A stretch of 64,000 bases of DNA from Microvirga soli (lineage in GTDB: Bacteria; Pseudomonadota; Alphaproteobacteria; Rhizobiales; Beijerinckiaceae): the NCBI RefSeq assembly GCF_016734765.1, contig NZ_JAERQE010000003.1, positions 282,563 through 346,562 on the forward strand, in the 5' to 3' direction. How positions within the stretch are numbered: the first letter of the stretch is position 1; each line of letters begins with the position of its first letter. A program made the translations under genes and the position numbers. Of this stretch, positions 45,369-53,990 are shown one piece after another. The notes beneath the pieces were generated by a model, which did no database searches, was not told the DNA's origin, and worked only from the letters and a program-made list of their open reading frames with translations.

Positions 45369-45450
45369 TGGACGCGTTCCCTTTCTGATTATCTCAGGGT
45401 TTTTTAAATGTTTCGGTCAAAGCCGGTAAGGCAGTAACCTTGTCCTATTT

Positions 45451-45464
45451 GTTGATCAATCAAC
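45451..45464. promoter_or_regulatory. Palindrome upstream of oppA
   Basis: GTTGAT-CA-ATCAAC in an AT-rich stretch 83 bp before the oppA start. Probably an operator of a dimeric regulator; the family cannot be named from this site alone. Confidence 0.4.
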
Positions 45465-45537
45465 TGTTTATGTCCAGTACTATCCAAAAAATTAAGGAAT
45501 TACTGGGATAACAAGGGGTTGAGCCTGTGAAGACGGC

Positions 45538-45972
45538 TCAGGCGCCCGTGTCGAAGACCAGACCGACGGCCTCGATCCCGGCGGCGGCGGCGATCTCGTC
45601 ATTGTCGGATGTGTCGCCTGAAACGCCCACCGATCCCAGGATCCGGCCCTGACCGTCCTTGATCAGCACGCCGCCCGGAACCGGGACGAGCTGTCCGCCC
45701 ACCGCGTGGGTGGCGGACGCGATGAAGTAGGGGCGGTCGGTTGCCATCTTGTGCAGGGCGCGGGAGCCGATGCCGAGCGCCAGGGCGCCATAGGCCTTGC
45801 CCATGGCGATCTCGGCCCGCTTGATGCTGGTGCCGTCCTCCGCCAGGAGGGCCTTGAGCGCGCCACGGTCGTCATAAACCACCACGGCGAGAGGCTTGAA
45901 GGATTTCTCCCGCGCCGTCTTGAGGGCGGTGGCGGCAATTTTCTGAGCTGCTTCCAGGGTGAGTTCGGTCAC
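45538..45972 (-). CDS. GlcG/HbpS family heme-binding-type protein
   Basis: DUF336 fold, 144 residues, GTG start with GGAGAAG upstream. Motifs: LAVVVYDDRGALKALLAEDG, KRAEIAMGKAYGALALG, GGVLIKDGQGRILGSVGVSG and TSDNDEIAAAAGIEAVG. HbpS homologues bind heme or degradation products; GlcG is a glycolate-operon protein of unknown activity. It follows the urate oxidase gene by 43 bp on the same strand, so co-expression with purine catabolism is likely. Confidence 0.85.
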   Translation of the reverse strand: MTELTLEAAQKIAATALKTAREKSFKPLAVVVYDDRGALKALLAEDGTSIKRAEIAMGKAYGALALGIGSRALHKMATDRPYFIASATHAVGGQLVPVPGGVLIKDGQGRILGSVGVSGDTSDNDEIAAAAGIEAVGLVFDTGA

Positions 45973-46015
45973 TCGTCTTCTCCATCATAGATTGCTGGCC
46001 GCACGATGCGGAAAC

Positions 46016-47242
46016 TCATCGGGTGGCCGTGTCGCGGGCCGCCAGCCAGGCTGCCACAGCCCTACGCTCGTCGAGGGTCATCTCGGTGATGTTGTTGGGC
46101 GGCATGGCATGGGTGAGCACGCTCTGAACCCGGATCATGTCCCGATGCCGCTCGATCTCTTCCGGCGTATCGAGGCGAACGCCTCTCGGGGCGATTGCGA
46201 TGCCGTCCCAGACGGGCTCTGCCGCGTGGCACATGGAGCAGCGGGACTGGATCGCCAGGACAGCCTCGTCGAAGGAAGCCGTCACGACCTCAGGCGTCGC
46301 ATCGGCCGGAGCCCCGGCCAGATTGGCATAACCGGGCTTGCCGATGATCGAGAGCCATATCGCGGCCCAGAGGCAGAGCGCAGCCAGGGCCCAGGTCCAC
46401 CAGGGCGAGCCCTTGCCCGCATGCTGCGAGTTGAAGAAATGCCGGATCGCCGCGCCGGCAATCACGATCAGCCCCACGATGGCGACCGAATAGGTGGACG
46501 ACCATGCCAGGGGATAGTGGTTCGACAGCATCAGGAATATGACGGGCAGCGTCAGGTAGTTGTTGTGGGTCGACCGGAGCTTGGCTTCCTTGCCGAGCTT
46601 CGGGTCGGGAATTCGCCCGGCCAGGAGGGTGGCCACCACCTTCTTCTGGTTCGGGATGATGATGAAGAAAACGCTCGCCGACATCCAGGTGGCGATCATC
46701 GCGCCCGTGTGCAGAAAGGCGGCGCGCCCGTTGAAGACCTGGGTGAAGGCGAAGGCCGCCAGCAGGATGTAGACGAAAAGCACGGCGCCCAGCAAAAGCC
46801 CATTCCGTCCTAGCGGGGAGCGGCACAGGCCCTCGTAGACGATCCAGCTGAGGGCAAGGCCGCCGATGCCGATGGCTGCAGCCTGCCAAGGCTCGAGGGC
46901 GCGCACGGCCGGGTCGACGGTATAGAGATCGGCGTGGAGATAATACACCCAGACGATGAGGAAGAACCCGCTGATCCAGGTGGAATAGCTCTCCCACTTG
47001 AACCAGGTCAGCTCCTTCGGCAGTTCGGGCGGCGCAACGAGATACTTGCGCATGTTGTAGAACCCGCCGCCATGGACCTGCCAGGCCTCGCCGCCAACGC
47101 CTTCAGGCAGACCGTCCCGCTTCTTCAGGCTGAGGTCCAGGTGGATGAAGTAGAAGGACGAGCCGATCCACGCGATGGCTGTGATCACATGGACCCAGCG
47201 GATGATCTGGCTGATCCATTCGGAGATTTGCGGGTCGATCAT
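46016..47242 (-). CDS. puuD: Membrane urate oxidase PuuD with cytochrome c domain
   Basis: Oxidises urate to 5-hydroxyisourate and passes electrons to the respiratory chain. 408 residues: about eight hydrophobic helices in the urate oxidase N domain (IRWVHVITAIAWIGSSFYFI, LRSTHNNYLTLPVIFLMLSNHYP with histidines for heme) and a C-terminal cytochrome c domain with SRCSMCHAAEP and the axial Met in HAMPPNN. Divergent from uraH, with 204 bp between starts, so the two arms of the purine cluster share a control region. Confidence 0.92.
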   Translation of the reverse strand: MIDPQISEWISQIIRWVHVITAIAWIGSSFYFIHLDLSLKKRDGLPEGVGGEAWQVHGGGFYNMRKYLVAPPELPKELTWFKWESYSTWISGFFLIVWVYYLHADLYTVDPAVRALEPWQAAAIGIGGLALSWIVYEGLCRSPLGRNGLLLGAVLFVYILLAAFAFTQVFNGRAAFLHTGAMIATWMSASVFFIIIPNQKKVVATLLAGRIPDPKLGKEAKLRSTHNNYLTLPVIFLMLSNHYPLAWSSTYSVAIVGLIVIAGAAIRHFFNSQHAGKGSPWWTWALAALCLWAAIWLSIIGKPGYANLAGAPADATPEVVTASFDEAVLAIQSRCSMCHAAEPVWDGIAIAPRGVRLDTPEEIERHRDMIRVQSVLTHAMPPNNITEMTLDERRAVAAWLAARDTATR

Positions 47243-47446
47243 GCAGCTGCTTGATTGATGAAGGAATGCTTAGCCTAGGGCGGCGGCTGGGTTTGCGATA
47301 GGCCGTGGCGGCAGCTTTTTCAACAGGAACCCTGTCCGGAGAATCCTCCCTTTCCGCGCGGCGTCAGTGGATGCGGCTTGACGCGGAACGCTCAGGCCCG
47401 AAAGAGTTCCAGGCTCGTTCCGTCCCTTCTCTATCCGCGAGGTTTC

Positions 47447-47800
47447 ATGGGCCGCCTGTCCACCCACGTTCTGGATACCGTCAACGGCAAGCCCGCCCGC
47501 GGCGTCGCCATCGAGCTGTTCGCCATCGAGGGCGAGGGGCGCCGCTTGATCCTGCGCACCGTCACCAATGCGGATGGGCGCACGGATGCGCCGCTGATGA
47601 TCGGCGATGCCTTCCGCATCGGCACCTATGAGCTCGTTTTCGAGATCGGGGCCTATTTCAAGGCGCTCGGGTCCGCAATGGCCGATCCGCCGTTCCTGGA
47701 CGTCGTGCCCATCCGCTTCACTATCGCCGAGCCCGATGGCCATTACCATGTTCCGCTCCTCGCCTCCCCCTGGAGCTATTCCACCTATCGAGGAAGCTGA
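47447..47800 (+). CDS. uraH: 5-hydroxyisourate hydrolase
   Basis: Transthyretin-like enzyme converting 5-hydroxyisourate to OHCU. 117 residues from [17 protein letters not shown] (GAGG upstream). Active-site residues are in place: His in STHVLD, Arg in [14 protein letters not shown], His in GHYHVPLL and the C-terminal signature YRGS that separates HIUases from transthyretins. No periplasmic signal, so cytoplasmic. Two nt before the PuuE-UraD gene. Confidence 0.95.
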   Translation: MGRLSTHVLDTVNGKPARGVAIELFAIEGEGRRLILRTVTNADGRTDAPLMIGDAFRIGTYELVFEIGAYFKALGSAMADPPFLDVVPIRFTIAEPDGHYHVPLLASPWSYSTYRGS

Positions 47801-47802
47801 CC

Positions 47803-49242
47803 ATGCCGACCTCCTATCCCCGCGACCTCGTCGGCTATGGCCGCAACGCTCCACATCCGCGCTGGCCGAACGGCGCCCGCATCTGCGTGCAGTTCGTGAT
47901 CAACTACGAGGAGGGCGGCGAGAACAACATCCTTCATGGCGACCGCGCCTCCGAGGCCTTCCTGTCGGAGATCGTCGGCGCTCAGGCTTGGCCCGGCCAG
48001 CGGCACATGAGCATGGAGTCGATCTACGAGTACGGCTCCCGCGCCGGCTTCTGGCGCCTGTGGCGGATGTTTACCGAACGCGGCATGCCTGTCACGGTCT
48101 ATGGCGTTGCCACGGCCCTGATGCGCAACCCGGAAGCGGTCGCGGCCATGAAGGAGGCCGGTTGGGAAATCGCGAGCCATGGGCTCAAGTGGATCGACTA
48201 TCGCGACTTCTCCTCGGAGGAAGAGCGGGCGCATATGAAGGAGGCGATCCGCATCCACACCGAAGTGACGGGCGAGCGGCCGCTCGGCTGGTATACGGGC
48301 CGCACCTCGGAGCACACCAATCGCCTCGTGGCGGAGGAGGGCGGCTTCCTCTACAGCGCCGATTCCTATGCCGACGAGCTGCCCTACTGGGAGCAGCACG
48401 GCGACAGGCAGCAGCTCATCGTGCCCTATAGTTTGGACGCCAACGACATGCGCTTTGCGACGCCGCAGGGCTTCAATGCGGGCGACCAGTTCTTCGCCTA
48501 TCTGAAGGACTCGTTCGATACGCTCTACGCCGAAGGCGAGACTGCGCCGAAAATGCTCTCAGTTGGTCTCCATTGCCGTCTCGTCGGGCGTCCCGGGCGA
48601 GCAGCGGCGCTGGCGCGCTTTCTGGACTATGTCGCATCCCATGAGGATGTCTGGGTGGCCCGTCGCATCGATATCGCACGCCACTGGCTCCGGCAGCACC
48701 GCCCGGCAGGACTGAAGCCCAGCACCATGACCCGTGCGCTCTTCGTGGAGGCCTTCGGCGACATCTTCGAGCATTCGTCCTGGATCGCCGAGCGCGCTTT
48801 TGACGCCGGCCTCACCACCGGGCAGGACACGGCCGAAGGGCTTCATGCCGCGATGGTGCATGTGCTCTCGGGCGCAAACCACGGGCAGAAGCTGGCGCTG
48901 ATCAATGCCCATCCGGATCTTGCCGGACGCCTCAAGCTCGCCGATCTCACGGCGGATTCCCGCAACGAGCAATCCTCCGCGGGGCTGACCAGCCTGACGG
49001 AGGAGGAGCGCGACCGTTTCCTGGCCCTCAACGACCTCTACAAGGAGAAATTCGGCTTCCCGTTCATCATGGCGGTCAAGGGGCGTTCCAAGGACGAGAT
49101 CCTCACGGCTTTCGAGGAGCGGCTCGAACATGACCCGGAGCGGGAGTTCGCCACGGCCATCGTGCAGATCGAGCTGATCGGGCTTCTGCGGCTCAAGGAT
49201 CGGCTGCCCTCGCTGGCGGATGTGTTCTCGAGCCTCGCCTAG
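47803..49242 (+). CDS. puuE: Bifunctional allantoinase PuuE / OHCU decarboxylase UraD fusion
   Basis: 479 residues. N-terminal polysaccharide-deacetylase-like allantoinase (about 1-305): FVINYEEGGENNILHGD, EIASHGLKWIDY with a catalytic His, GWYTGRTSEHTNRL. C-terminal OHCU decarboxylase (about 315-475): NAHPDLAGRLK with catalytic His and the substrate loop KFGFPFIMAVKGRSKDEIL. It thus performs OHCU to allantoin and allantoin to allantoate. With PuuD and UraH this gives urate to allantoate; allantoicase or allantoate amidohydrolase is not in view. Confidence 0.95.
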   Translation: MPTSYPRDLVGYGRNAPHPRWPNGARICVQFVINYEEGGENNILHGDRASEAFLSEIVGAQAWPGQRHMSMESIYEYGSRAGFWRLWRMFTERGMPVTVYGVATALMRNPEAVAAMKEAGWEIASHGLKWIDYRDFSSEEERAHMKEAIRIHTEVTGERPLGWYTGRTSEHTNRLVAEEGGFLYSADSYADELPYWEQHGDRQQLIVPYSLDANDMRFATPQGFNAGDQFFAYLKDSFDTLYAEGETAPKMLSVGLHCRLVGRPGRAAALARFLDYVASHEDVWVARRIDIARHWLRQHRPAGLKPSTMTRALFVEAFGDIFEHSSWIAERAFDAGLTTGQDTAEGLHAAMVHVLSGANHGQKLALINAHPDLAGRLKLADLTADSRNEQSSAGLTSLTEEERDRFLALNDLYKEKFGFPFIMAVKGRSKDEILTAFEERLEHDPEREFATAIVQIELIGLLRLKDRLPSLADVFSSLA

Positions 49243-49320
49243 AGCGGAACCGTTCGGGCCCCTGCGCGTCATCGTCTCAGCTTGGCTGTCTACAGCTGGG
49301 CACAGTGAGAGGAGGACGAC

Positions 49321-49767
49321 ATGGGTCTGTTCAAGTTCATCAAGGAGGCCGGAGCGAAGATCTTCGGCGGAAGTGCCGCCGCGGCCACCCCGGAGAAACT
49401 GCAGCAGGAGGTCCAGGGACACGGCTTCGATGCAAGCAAGCTCGGGATCCAGGTCGAGGGCGACAAGGTAAAGCTGTCGGGCCAGGCCATGAGCCAGGAA
49501 GAGGCCGAGAAGCTGATCCTGTCGCTTGGCAACACCTATGGCGTGGCCGAGGTCGACACTTCCGAACTCCAGATTCAGCAGCCTTCGGCCGAGTCCACCA
49601 TGTACACGGTGCAGAAGGGCGACACGCTCTGGGAGATCGCCGAGAAGCACTACGGCAAGGGCAAGGGCGCGAAGTATACGGAGATCGTCAAAGCCAATTC
49701 GCCCCCGGTCAAGGATCCCGACATGATCCAGCCGGGCTGGGTGCTTCGGATCCCCCCTCTCGCCTGA
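49321..49767 (+). CDS. BON-LysM protein, Kbp (YgaU)-like
   Basis: 148 residues, same length and order as E. coli Kbp: starts MGLFKFIKEAGAKIFG, BON domain about 25-85 (VEGDKVKLSGQAMSQEEAEK), LysM about 97-146 (YTVQKGDTLWEIAEKHYGKG). Kbp is a cytoplasmic K+-binding protein; LysM can also bind peptidoglycan but there is no signal peptide. GGAGGA lies 5 nt upstream. Confidence 0.88.
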   Translation: MGLFKFIKEAGAKIFGGSAAAATPEKLQQEVQGHGFDASKLGIQVEGDKVKLSGQAMSQEEAEKLILSLGNTYGVAEVDTSELQIQQPSAESTMYTVQKGDTLWEIAEKHYGKGKGAKYTEIVKANSPPVKDPDMIQPGWVLRIPPLA

Positions 49768-49833
49768 GAGCGGCCTGATTGCGCTCCTCCCTGTGATCCC
49801 GGTATGAAACACCGAACGCAGGGAGGACTTTTC

Positions 49834-50151
49834 ATGAGCGAAGCGCCGCAAGTCATCGATCTCGACCGCGAGGCCATCAAGCAGGGGCTTCAGGAAGGCT
49901 CCTTCGTCCTGGTCGATGTCCGTGAGCCGCATGAGTTCGCCGCCGGCCATATTCCGGGCGCCGTGTCCCATCCGCTGTCGGTGTTCGATCCAACAACTCT
50001 GCCGGAGGGTAAGCGAATCGTCTTTTCCTGCGCGGCAGGCGTCCGGTCCGTTCGGGCCATCGAGCTTGCTCAAGGTGCAGGTCGCGACATCCGCGAGCAC
50101 TACAAGGGCGGGTTCAAGGATTGGGCTTCTGCGGGCGAGCCCGTTGAGTGA
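49834..50151 (+). CDS. Single-domain rhodanese
   Basis: 105 residues, AGGGAGGA upstream of ATG 49834. Rhodanese motifs: VLVDVREPHEFAAGHIPGAV near 27-46 and active-site loop SCAAGVRSVRA with the persulfide Cys, ending YKGGFKDWASAG. Transfers sulfane sulfur in thiosulfate or thiol metabolism; physiological donor unknown. Confidence 0.9.
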   Translation: MSEAPQVIDLDREAIKQGLQEGSFVLVDVREPHEFAAGHIPGAVSHPLSVFDPTTLPEGKRIVFSCAAGVRSVRAIELAQGAGRDIREHYKGGFKDWASAGEPVE

Positions 50152-50171
50152 GACTCCAGACCCCGCACGAT

Positions 50172-50183
50172 CACATAGATGTG
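50172..50183. promoter_or_regulatory. Small palindrome upstream of cytochrome c gene
   Basis: CACAT-AG-ATGTG lies about 105 bp before the cytochrome c556-type start, in an AT-richer stretch containing TAAAGT (possible -10). Weak candidate operator. Confidence 0.25.
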
Positions 50184-50288
50184 TTCTAAAGTAGAGTGCT
50201 CAAGCTTGTGAACTTATGCGCTAATGTTGCCCCGCCGAGGATGGTTCGTCAGGAGCCTGTCTATCGCGCCCATGAGGGAAAAACATAT

Positions 50289-50726
50289 ATGAAGCGTACA
50301 ATGTTCGTCGCCAGCCTTCTGGCGATCGGAGTGACCGCCGCCATTGCCCAGAGCAATGTGGTCGAGCAGCGTCAGGCTCTGATGAAGGAGATGGGCGCGC
50401 AGACCCGGCCCATCGGCGCCATGATGCGCGGGCAGGAGCCCTTCGATCTTGCCAAAGTCCAGGCCGGCCTGAAGGTGTTTGCCGAGAACCCCAAGAAGTT
50501 CGTCACGCTCTTCCCGGAAAGCTCGAAGAACGCGGAGAAGACCGAGGCCCTGCCGACAATCTGGGAGAACAAGGCCAAGTTCGAGTCGCTCGGAAATAAG
50601 ATGAGCCAGGACGCTCAGACCGCTATGACGACGATCAAGGACGAGGCCTCCTTCAAGACCGAGATGCCCAAGGTGCTTCAGAACTGCGGTGCCTGCCATA
50701 ACGAGTTCCGTAAGAAGACCTCCTGA
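50289..50726 (+). CDS. Class II cytochrome c (c556/c' type)
   Basis: Periplasmic four-helix cytochrome, 145 residues from MKRTMFVASLLAIG with a signal peptide ending AIAQ. The single heme site is at the C-terminus, NCGACHNEFRKKTS, as in class II. The axial Met is probably in the RQALMKEMGAQ helix. GAGGG upstream. Upstream frame to 50196 is not needed. Followed by a hairpin and then a diheme cytochrome gene; the two may form an electron pair. Confidence 0.9.
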   Translation: MKRTMFVASLLAIGVTAAIAQSNVVEQRQALMKEMGAQTRPIGAMMRGQEPFDLAKVQAGLKVFAENPKKFVTLFPESSKNAEKTEALPTIWENKAKFESLGNKMSQDAQTAMTTIKDEASFKTEMPKVLQNCGACHNEFRKKTS

Positions 50727-50746
50727 TCGGACAATGCTGAGTAATG

Positions 50747-50770
50747 GGCGGCCTTTGGGCCGCCTATTTC
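50747..50770 (+). terminator. Hairpin between the two cytochrome genes
   Basis: GGCGGCC (50747-50753), loop TTTG, GGCCGCC (50758-50764), then TATTTCATTT. Looks like a rho-independent terminator, possibly partial, since the next cytochrome gene starts only 17 bp later. Confidence 0.7.
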
Positions 50771-50786
50771 ATTTGGAGAGCAGGCG

Positions 50787-51719
50787 ATGCGTAAGGCGCT
50801 CATCGGGCTGGTTGCCCTGATTATCCTCGGCGTGATCGGCTTCGTGGCCCTCACCTCGCCGTCGGCCTATCGCTTCATCCGCGCTGAAGCGCACACACCG
50901 GATGCCAACCGGACCCCGAATGCGGAGAACGGTCGCGTCCTGTTCTTCGCTGGAGGCTGCACCTCCTGCCATGCCGTTCCCAACAACGACGACAAGCTGC
51001 GGCTCGGCGGCGGCTATGCCCTGAAGTCTCCCTTCGGCACCTTCCATGTCCCGAACATCTCAGCCCACAAACAGGACGGCATCGGCTCCTGGACGACGGC
51101 GGACTTCATCCGCGCCATGCGCGAGGGCGTGTCTCCGGATGGACGCCACTACTATCCGGCCTTTCCCTATACGTCCTATCAGCGCATGAATGCGGAGGAC
51201 CTTTCCGATCTCTTCGCCTTCATGCAGACGCTGCCCGCCGTCGAAGGCCGGGTGCGGGATCACGAACTGCCGTTCCCCTTCAACATCCGCCGGGGTATTG
51301 GCTTGTGGAAGCTGGCCTTCCTTGACGGACAGGTCTTCACGCCGGATGCATCGAAATCGGCCAGCCTGAACAGGGGAGCCTATCTGGTGAATGGCCCTGG
51401 ACACTGCGTCGAGTGCCACAGCGAGCGCAATGTTGCCGGCGCCATCATCGAGGAGCGCCGCTTCGCCGGTGGTCCTGACCCGGAGGGCAGGGGCGTCGTT
51501 CCCAACATCACGCCGCACCAGACCGGCATTGGCGGCTGGAGCCCTGAGGAACTGGCGACACTGCTCAAGACCGGCGAGACGCCGCTGTTCGATACGGTCG
51601 GCGGACCGATGGGCGCCGTGGTCGCCAACACGGCCCAACTGCCCGACGCGGACCGTCAGGCCATGGCGGAGTACCTTCTGTCCCTGCCGCCGAGGCAGGG
51701 CTTCAAGGGGGCTGAATAA
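50787..51719 (+). CDS. Diheme cytochrome c, membrane-anchored
   Basis: 310 residues with an N-terminal helix (RKALIGLVALIILGVIGFVA) that is probably an uncleaved anchor. Two c-type sites: GGCTSCHAVP near 52 and HCVECHSERN near 205, each in its own domain (YPAFPYTSYQRM and TPHQTGIGGWS nearby). Resembles cytochrome subunits of membrane alcohol/aldehyde/gluconate dehydrogenases, but no dehydrogenase gene is adjacent. Likely electron carrier to the terminal oxidase. Confidence 0.88.
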   Translation: MRKALIGLVALIILGVIGFVALTSPSAYRFIRAEAHTPDANRTPNAENGRVLFFAGGCTSCHAVPNNDDKLRLGGGYALKSPFGTFHVPNISAHKQDGIGSWTTADFIRAMREGVSPDGRHYYPAFPYTSYQRMNAEDLSDLFAFMQTLPAVEGRVRDHELPFPFNIRRGIGLWKLAFLDGQVFTPDASKSASLNRGAYLVNGPGHCVECHSERNVAGAIIEERRFAGGPDPEGRGVVPNITPHQTGIGGWSPEELATLLKTGETPLFDTVGGPMGAVVANTAQLPDADRQAMAEYLLSLPPRQGFKGAE

Positions 51720-51756
51720 GCTGTGGAAGAGCCTGGGGATGGGTTGAGGACAGACC

Positions 51757-52374
51757 TCAATCCATCACGGCGGCTTTGAGGATGCAGACCATGGTGGCGC
51801 GGCCGGGCTTGTCGCCGATGCAGCGCACGGAATGGGGGCGGTCGCAGCGATAGCGCAGGCTTTCGCCGGCCTTCGCCTGCTGGACGACGCCGCCCACCTC
51901 GACCTCGAACTCGCCCTCGAGGACCGACAGGCATTCCACCGAGCCGCGCTGGTGGCTGTCGGAATCGAGCACGCCGCCGGGCTCCGACTGCACGTCGTAC
52001 CATTGCAGCCACTCGATGGTCTTCAACCAGCCAATGATGGCAAGCCGCATCTTGCCGTCCTCGGAAACGAGGATCGGCGTGTCGGCCTTGGACGACTTCT
52101 CGATGAAGGGCTCCTCGTCCCCTGAGGCCAGAACCCGCTCGATCGAGACGTCGAGGGCCTGGCTCAGCCGCCAGATGGTGGCCAGCGTCGGGTTGGTCTC
52201 GTTGCGCTCGATCTGGCTGATGATGGACTTGGCGACCCCGGACTGCTCGGCAAGCTCCGACAGAGACAGGTTGTAGGCCTTGCGCAGGCGCTGGATCGTC
52301 TTGCCCATGTTGCCGGACAGAACCTGCGCGCCCGTTTCCAGCTCCCTGCTCCGCTCTTTGCCCTCGACGCCCAT
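51757..52374 (-). CDS. XRE-cupin transcriptional regulator
   Basis: 205 residues: HTH_3 domain at about 24-78 (LRKAYNLSLSELAEQSGVAK, SIISQIERNETNPTLATIWR) and a C-terminal cupin at about 125-195 (GSVECLSVLEGEFEVEVGG). Members of this family often control an adjacent transporter and respond to small amino or carboxyl ligands. It lies 109 bp downstream of an EamA transporter gene on the same strand, a likely functional partner. Confidence 0.9.
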   Translation of the reverse strand: MGVEGKERSRELETGAQVLSGNMGKTIQRLRKAYNLSLSELAEQSGVAKSIISQIERNETNPTLATIWRLSQALDVSIERVLASGDEEPFIEKSSKADTPILVSEDGKMRLAIIGWLKTIEWLQWYDVQSEPGGVLDSDSHQRGSVECLSVLEGEFEVEVGGVVQQAKAGESLRYRCDRPHSVRCIGDKPGRATMVCILKAAVMD

Positions 52375-52483
52375 TGCTGCCTCTGTTCTGAAAAACCGTA
52401 CGCTCGTTCCTCAAAACGGTTGTGGGGTAATCGGCAGGGCGGGTCAAGCGCTGCCAAGGCATGGTCGTCTCTAGCTGAGGCTT

Positions 52484-53416
52484 TCAGACCCCTGGCCGCT
52501 GGGGCGAAGCCTGGAATTCCTTGGTGCGCAGCAATCCGAGCTGGTGTTCGCGCCACACGATGAACAGGCCTGTCGCCGCCACGATGGTGGCGCCGGTAAG
52601 CACGGTCGCGGTGGGCAGGTCCCCGAACACGAACCAGCCGAACAGAAGCGCCCAGATCATGGTGGTGTACTCGAAGGGGGCAATGACGGACGTGTCCGCG
52701 AAACGATAGCTCTGGGTGAGCAGGATCTGCCCGATCCCACCGAGGATCCCGGCAACCACGAACAGGGCCCAATCCTGGGCATCGGGCATGCGCCAGCCGA
52801 AGGCGATCGTGCAGAGGGACAGGACAGACGCCAGGATGAAGAAATAGAACACGATGGCGCCCGTCTTCTCAGTGGCCGTCAGGCGGCGAACCTGGATCAT
52901 GGCTCCTGCAGAGCAGAAGGCGCCTGCGAACGCGCAGATCGCTCCCAGGCTCGGACCGGCAGCCAAACCGCCTGAGAAGGTCTCAAGCTTCAGATAGGGC
53001 GCGAGCATGATCAGGACGCCCACGAACCCGACGCCGACGGCCGTCCAGCGATAGGCCCGAACCCGTTCGTTGAGGAGAAGCGCCGCCAGGATCACGACGA
53101 TGAGCGGGGAGGCATATCCGATGGCGATGGCGTCATGGAGCGGCAGGTAGGACAGCGCTGCGAAGCCGAGATACATGCCGCTCGTGCCGATGAAGCCGCG
53201 CTTGAAATGCCCGACTACGTTCTTCGTCCTAACCGCATTGATGAGATCCCCCTGCCATTTGAGCCAGACCAGAAGCGGCAGCAGCGCGAAAGCCGAGCGG
53301 AAGAACACGACCTCTCCCACGGGGTAGCGGATCATCATCGTCTTGAGCGTCGCCGACATCATCGTGAAGACGAGGGCGGAGAGGACCTTGAGGGATATCC
53401 CTAGGAGAGGTTTCAC
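52484..53416 (-). CDS. EamA/DMT family transporter
   Basis: 310 residues, ten predicted helices in two EamA repeats: VVFFRSAFALLPLLVWLKW and FAALSYLPLHDAIAIGYASP in the first, FADTSVIAPFEYTTMIWALL in the second. GTG start at 53416 without a clear ribosome site. Paired with the XRE-cupin regulator; probably exports a small amino acid-like or carboxylate metabolite. Not a close copy of the EamA protein at 32190. Confidence 0.87.
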   Translation of the reverse strand: MKPLLGISLKVLSALVFTMMSATLKTMMIRYPVGEVVFFRSAFALLPLLVWLKWQGDLINAVRTKNVVGHFKRGFIGTSGMYLGFAALSYLPLHDAIAIGYASPLIVVILAALLLNERVRAYRWTAVGVGFVGVLIMLAPYLKLETFSGGLAAGPSLGAICAFAGAFCSAGAMIQVRRLTATEKTGAIVFYFFILASVLSLCTIAFGWRMPDAQDWALFVVAGILGGIGQILLTQSYRFADTSVIAPFEYTTMIWALLFGWFVFGDLPTATVLTGATIVAATGLFIVWREHQLGLLRTKEFQASPQRPGV

Positions 53417-53583
53417 AGGAGGCGCATCGTCATGAGGCTGGCATGGGCGAGGGGAGTGCAGACAACCACGGTCAGGCGGCCGCGTGAAGCCTCATTCAGG
53501 TCGAAAGCCCCTGCGCCGGGTGCATGGGCTCGAACTCAAAGACCTCTTTCCGTGTTGCGATGAGCCATGATGCCGAAGCATTC

Positions 53584-53835
53584 TCAGGCTGCCCCGGGTT
53601 TCCTTATGCGTGAGCGTATGTAGCCTAAAGGCGTAAGAACAAGCCAAGCGGCCTGCGTCACGAAGGACGCCAGATTGAAATCGAAGATCAGCGAGTAAAG
53701 AATAAGAAGCGCCCCAAGGGCATTGAGAAGAGCGTAACGCAGATCCTCCACCTTCAGAATACCGATCTGCAGCAGGCCGTAGGCGGACAAATAGGCTGCA
53801 ACGCCCACGAGGCCTACGATGTCAGGCACGCTCAT
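53584..53835 (-). CDS. Small three-helix membrane protein
   Basis: 83 residues from MSVPDIVGLVGVAAYL; GGAG is 6 nt before ATG 53835. Hydrophobic helices at about 4-24 and 31-47, and a third at about 50-70, then a basic tail RSRIRKPGAA. Resembles small CBU_0592-type membrane proteins of unknown function. The gene diverges from the phosphoesterase gene at 53991. Confidence 0.7.
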   Translation of the reverse strand: MSVPDIVGLVGVAAYLSAYGLLQIGILKVEDLRYALLNALGALLILYSLIFDFNLASFVTQAAWLVLTPLGYIRSRIRKPGAA

Positions 53836-53990
53836 CATGATCTCCGTCCAATCCGCGACGGAGCCTCTATGGCAAATCGAGCCGTGTTGGAATCGATTTT
53901 GTGCACCGTCACAAATCTGCAGGGAAACCGTCACGGGGACGAGACGCGAATCCGGTCTGGCTGGAACCGGCAAACTCGTCGGGAAAGCCC

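Noticed and set aside
48559..50100. Minus-strand ORF (about 513 codons) over the PuuE-UraD and LysM genes
   Set aside because: Antisense shadow of well-identified genes; no motif or ribosome site.
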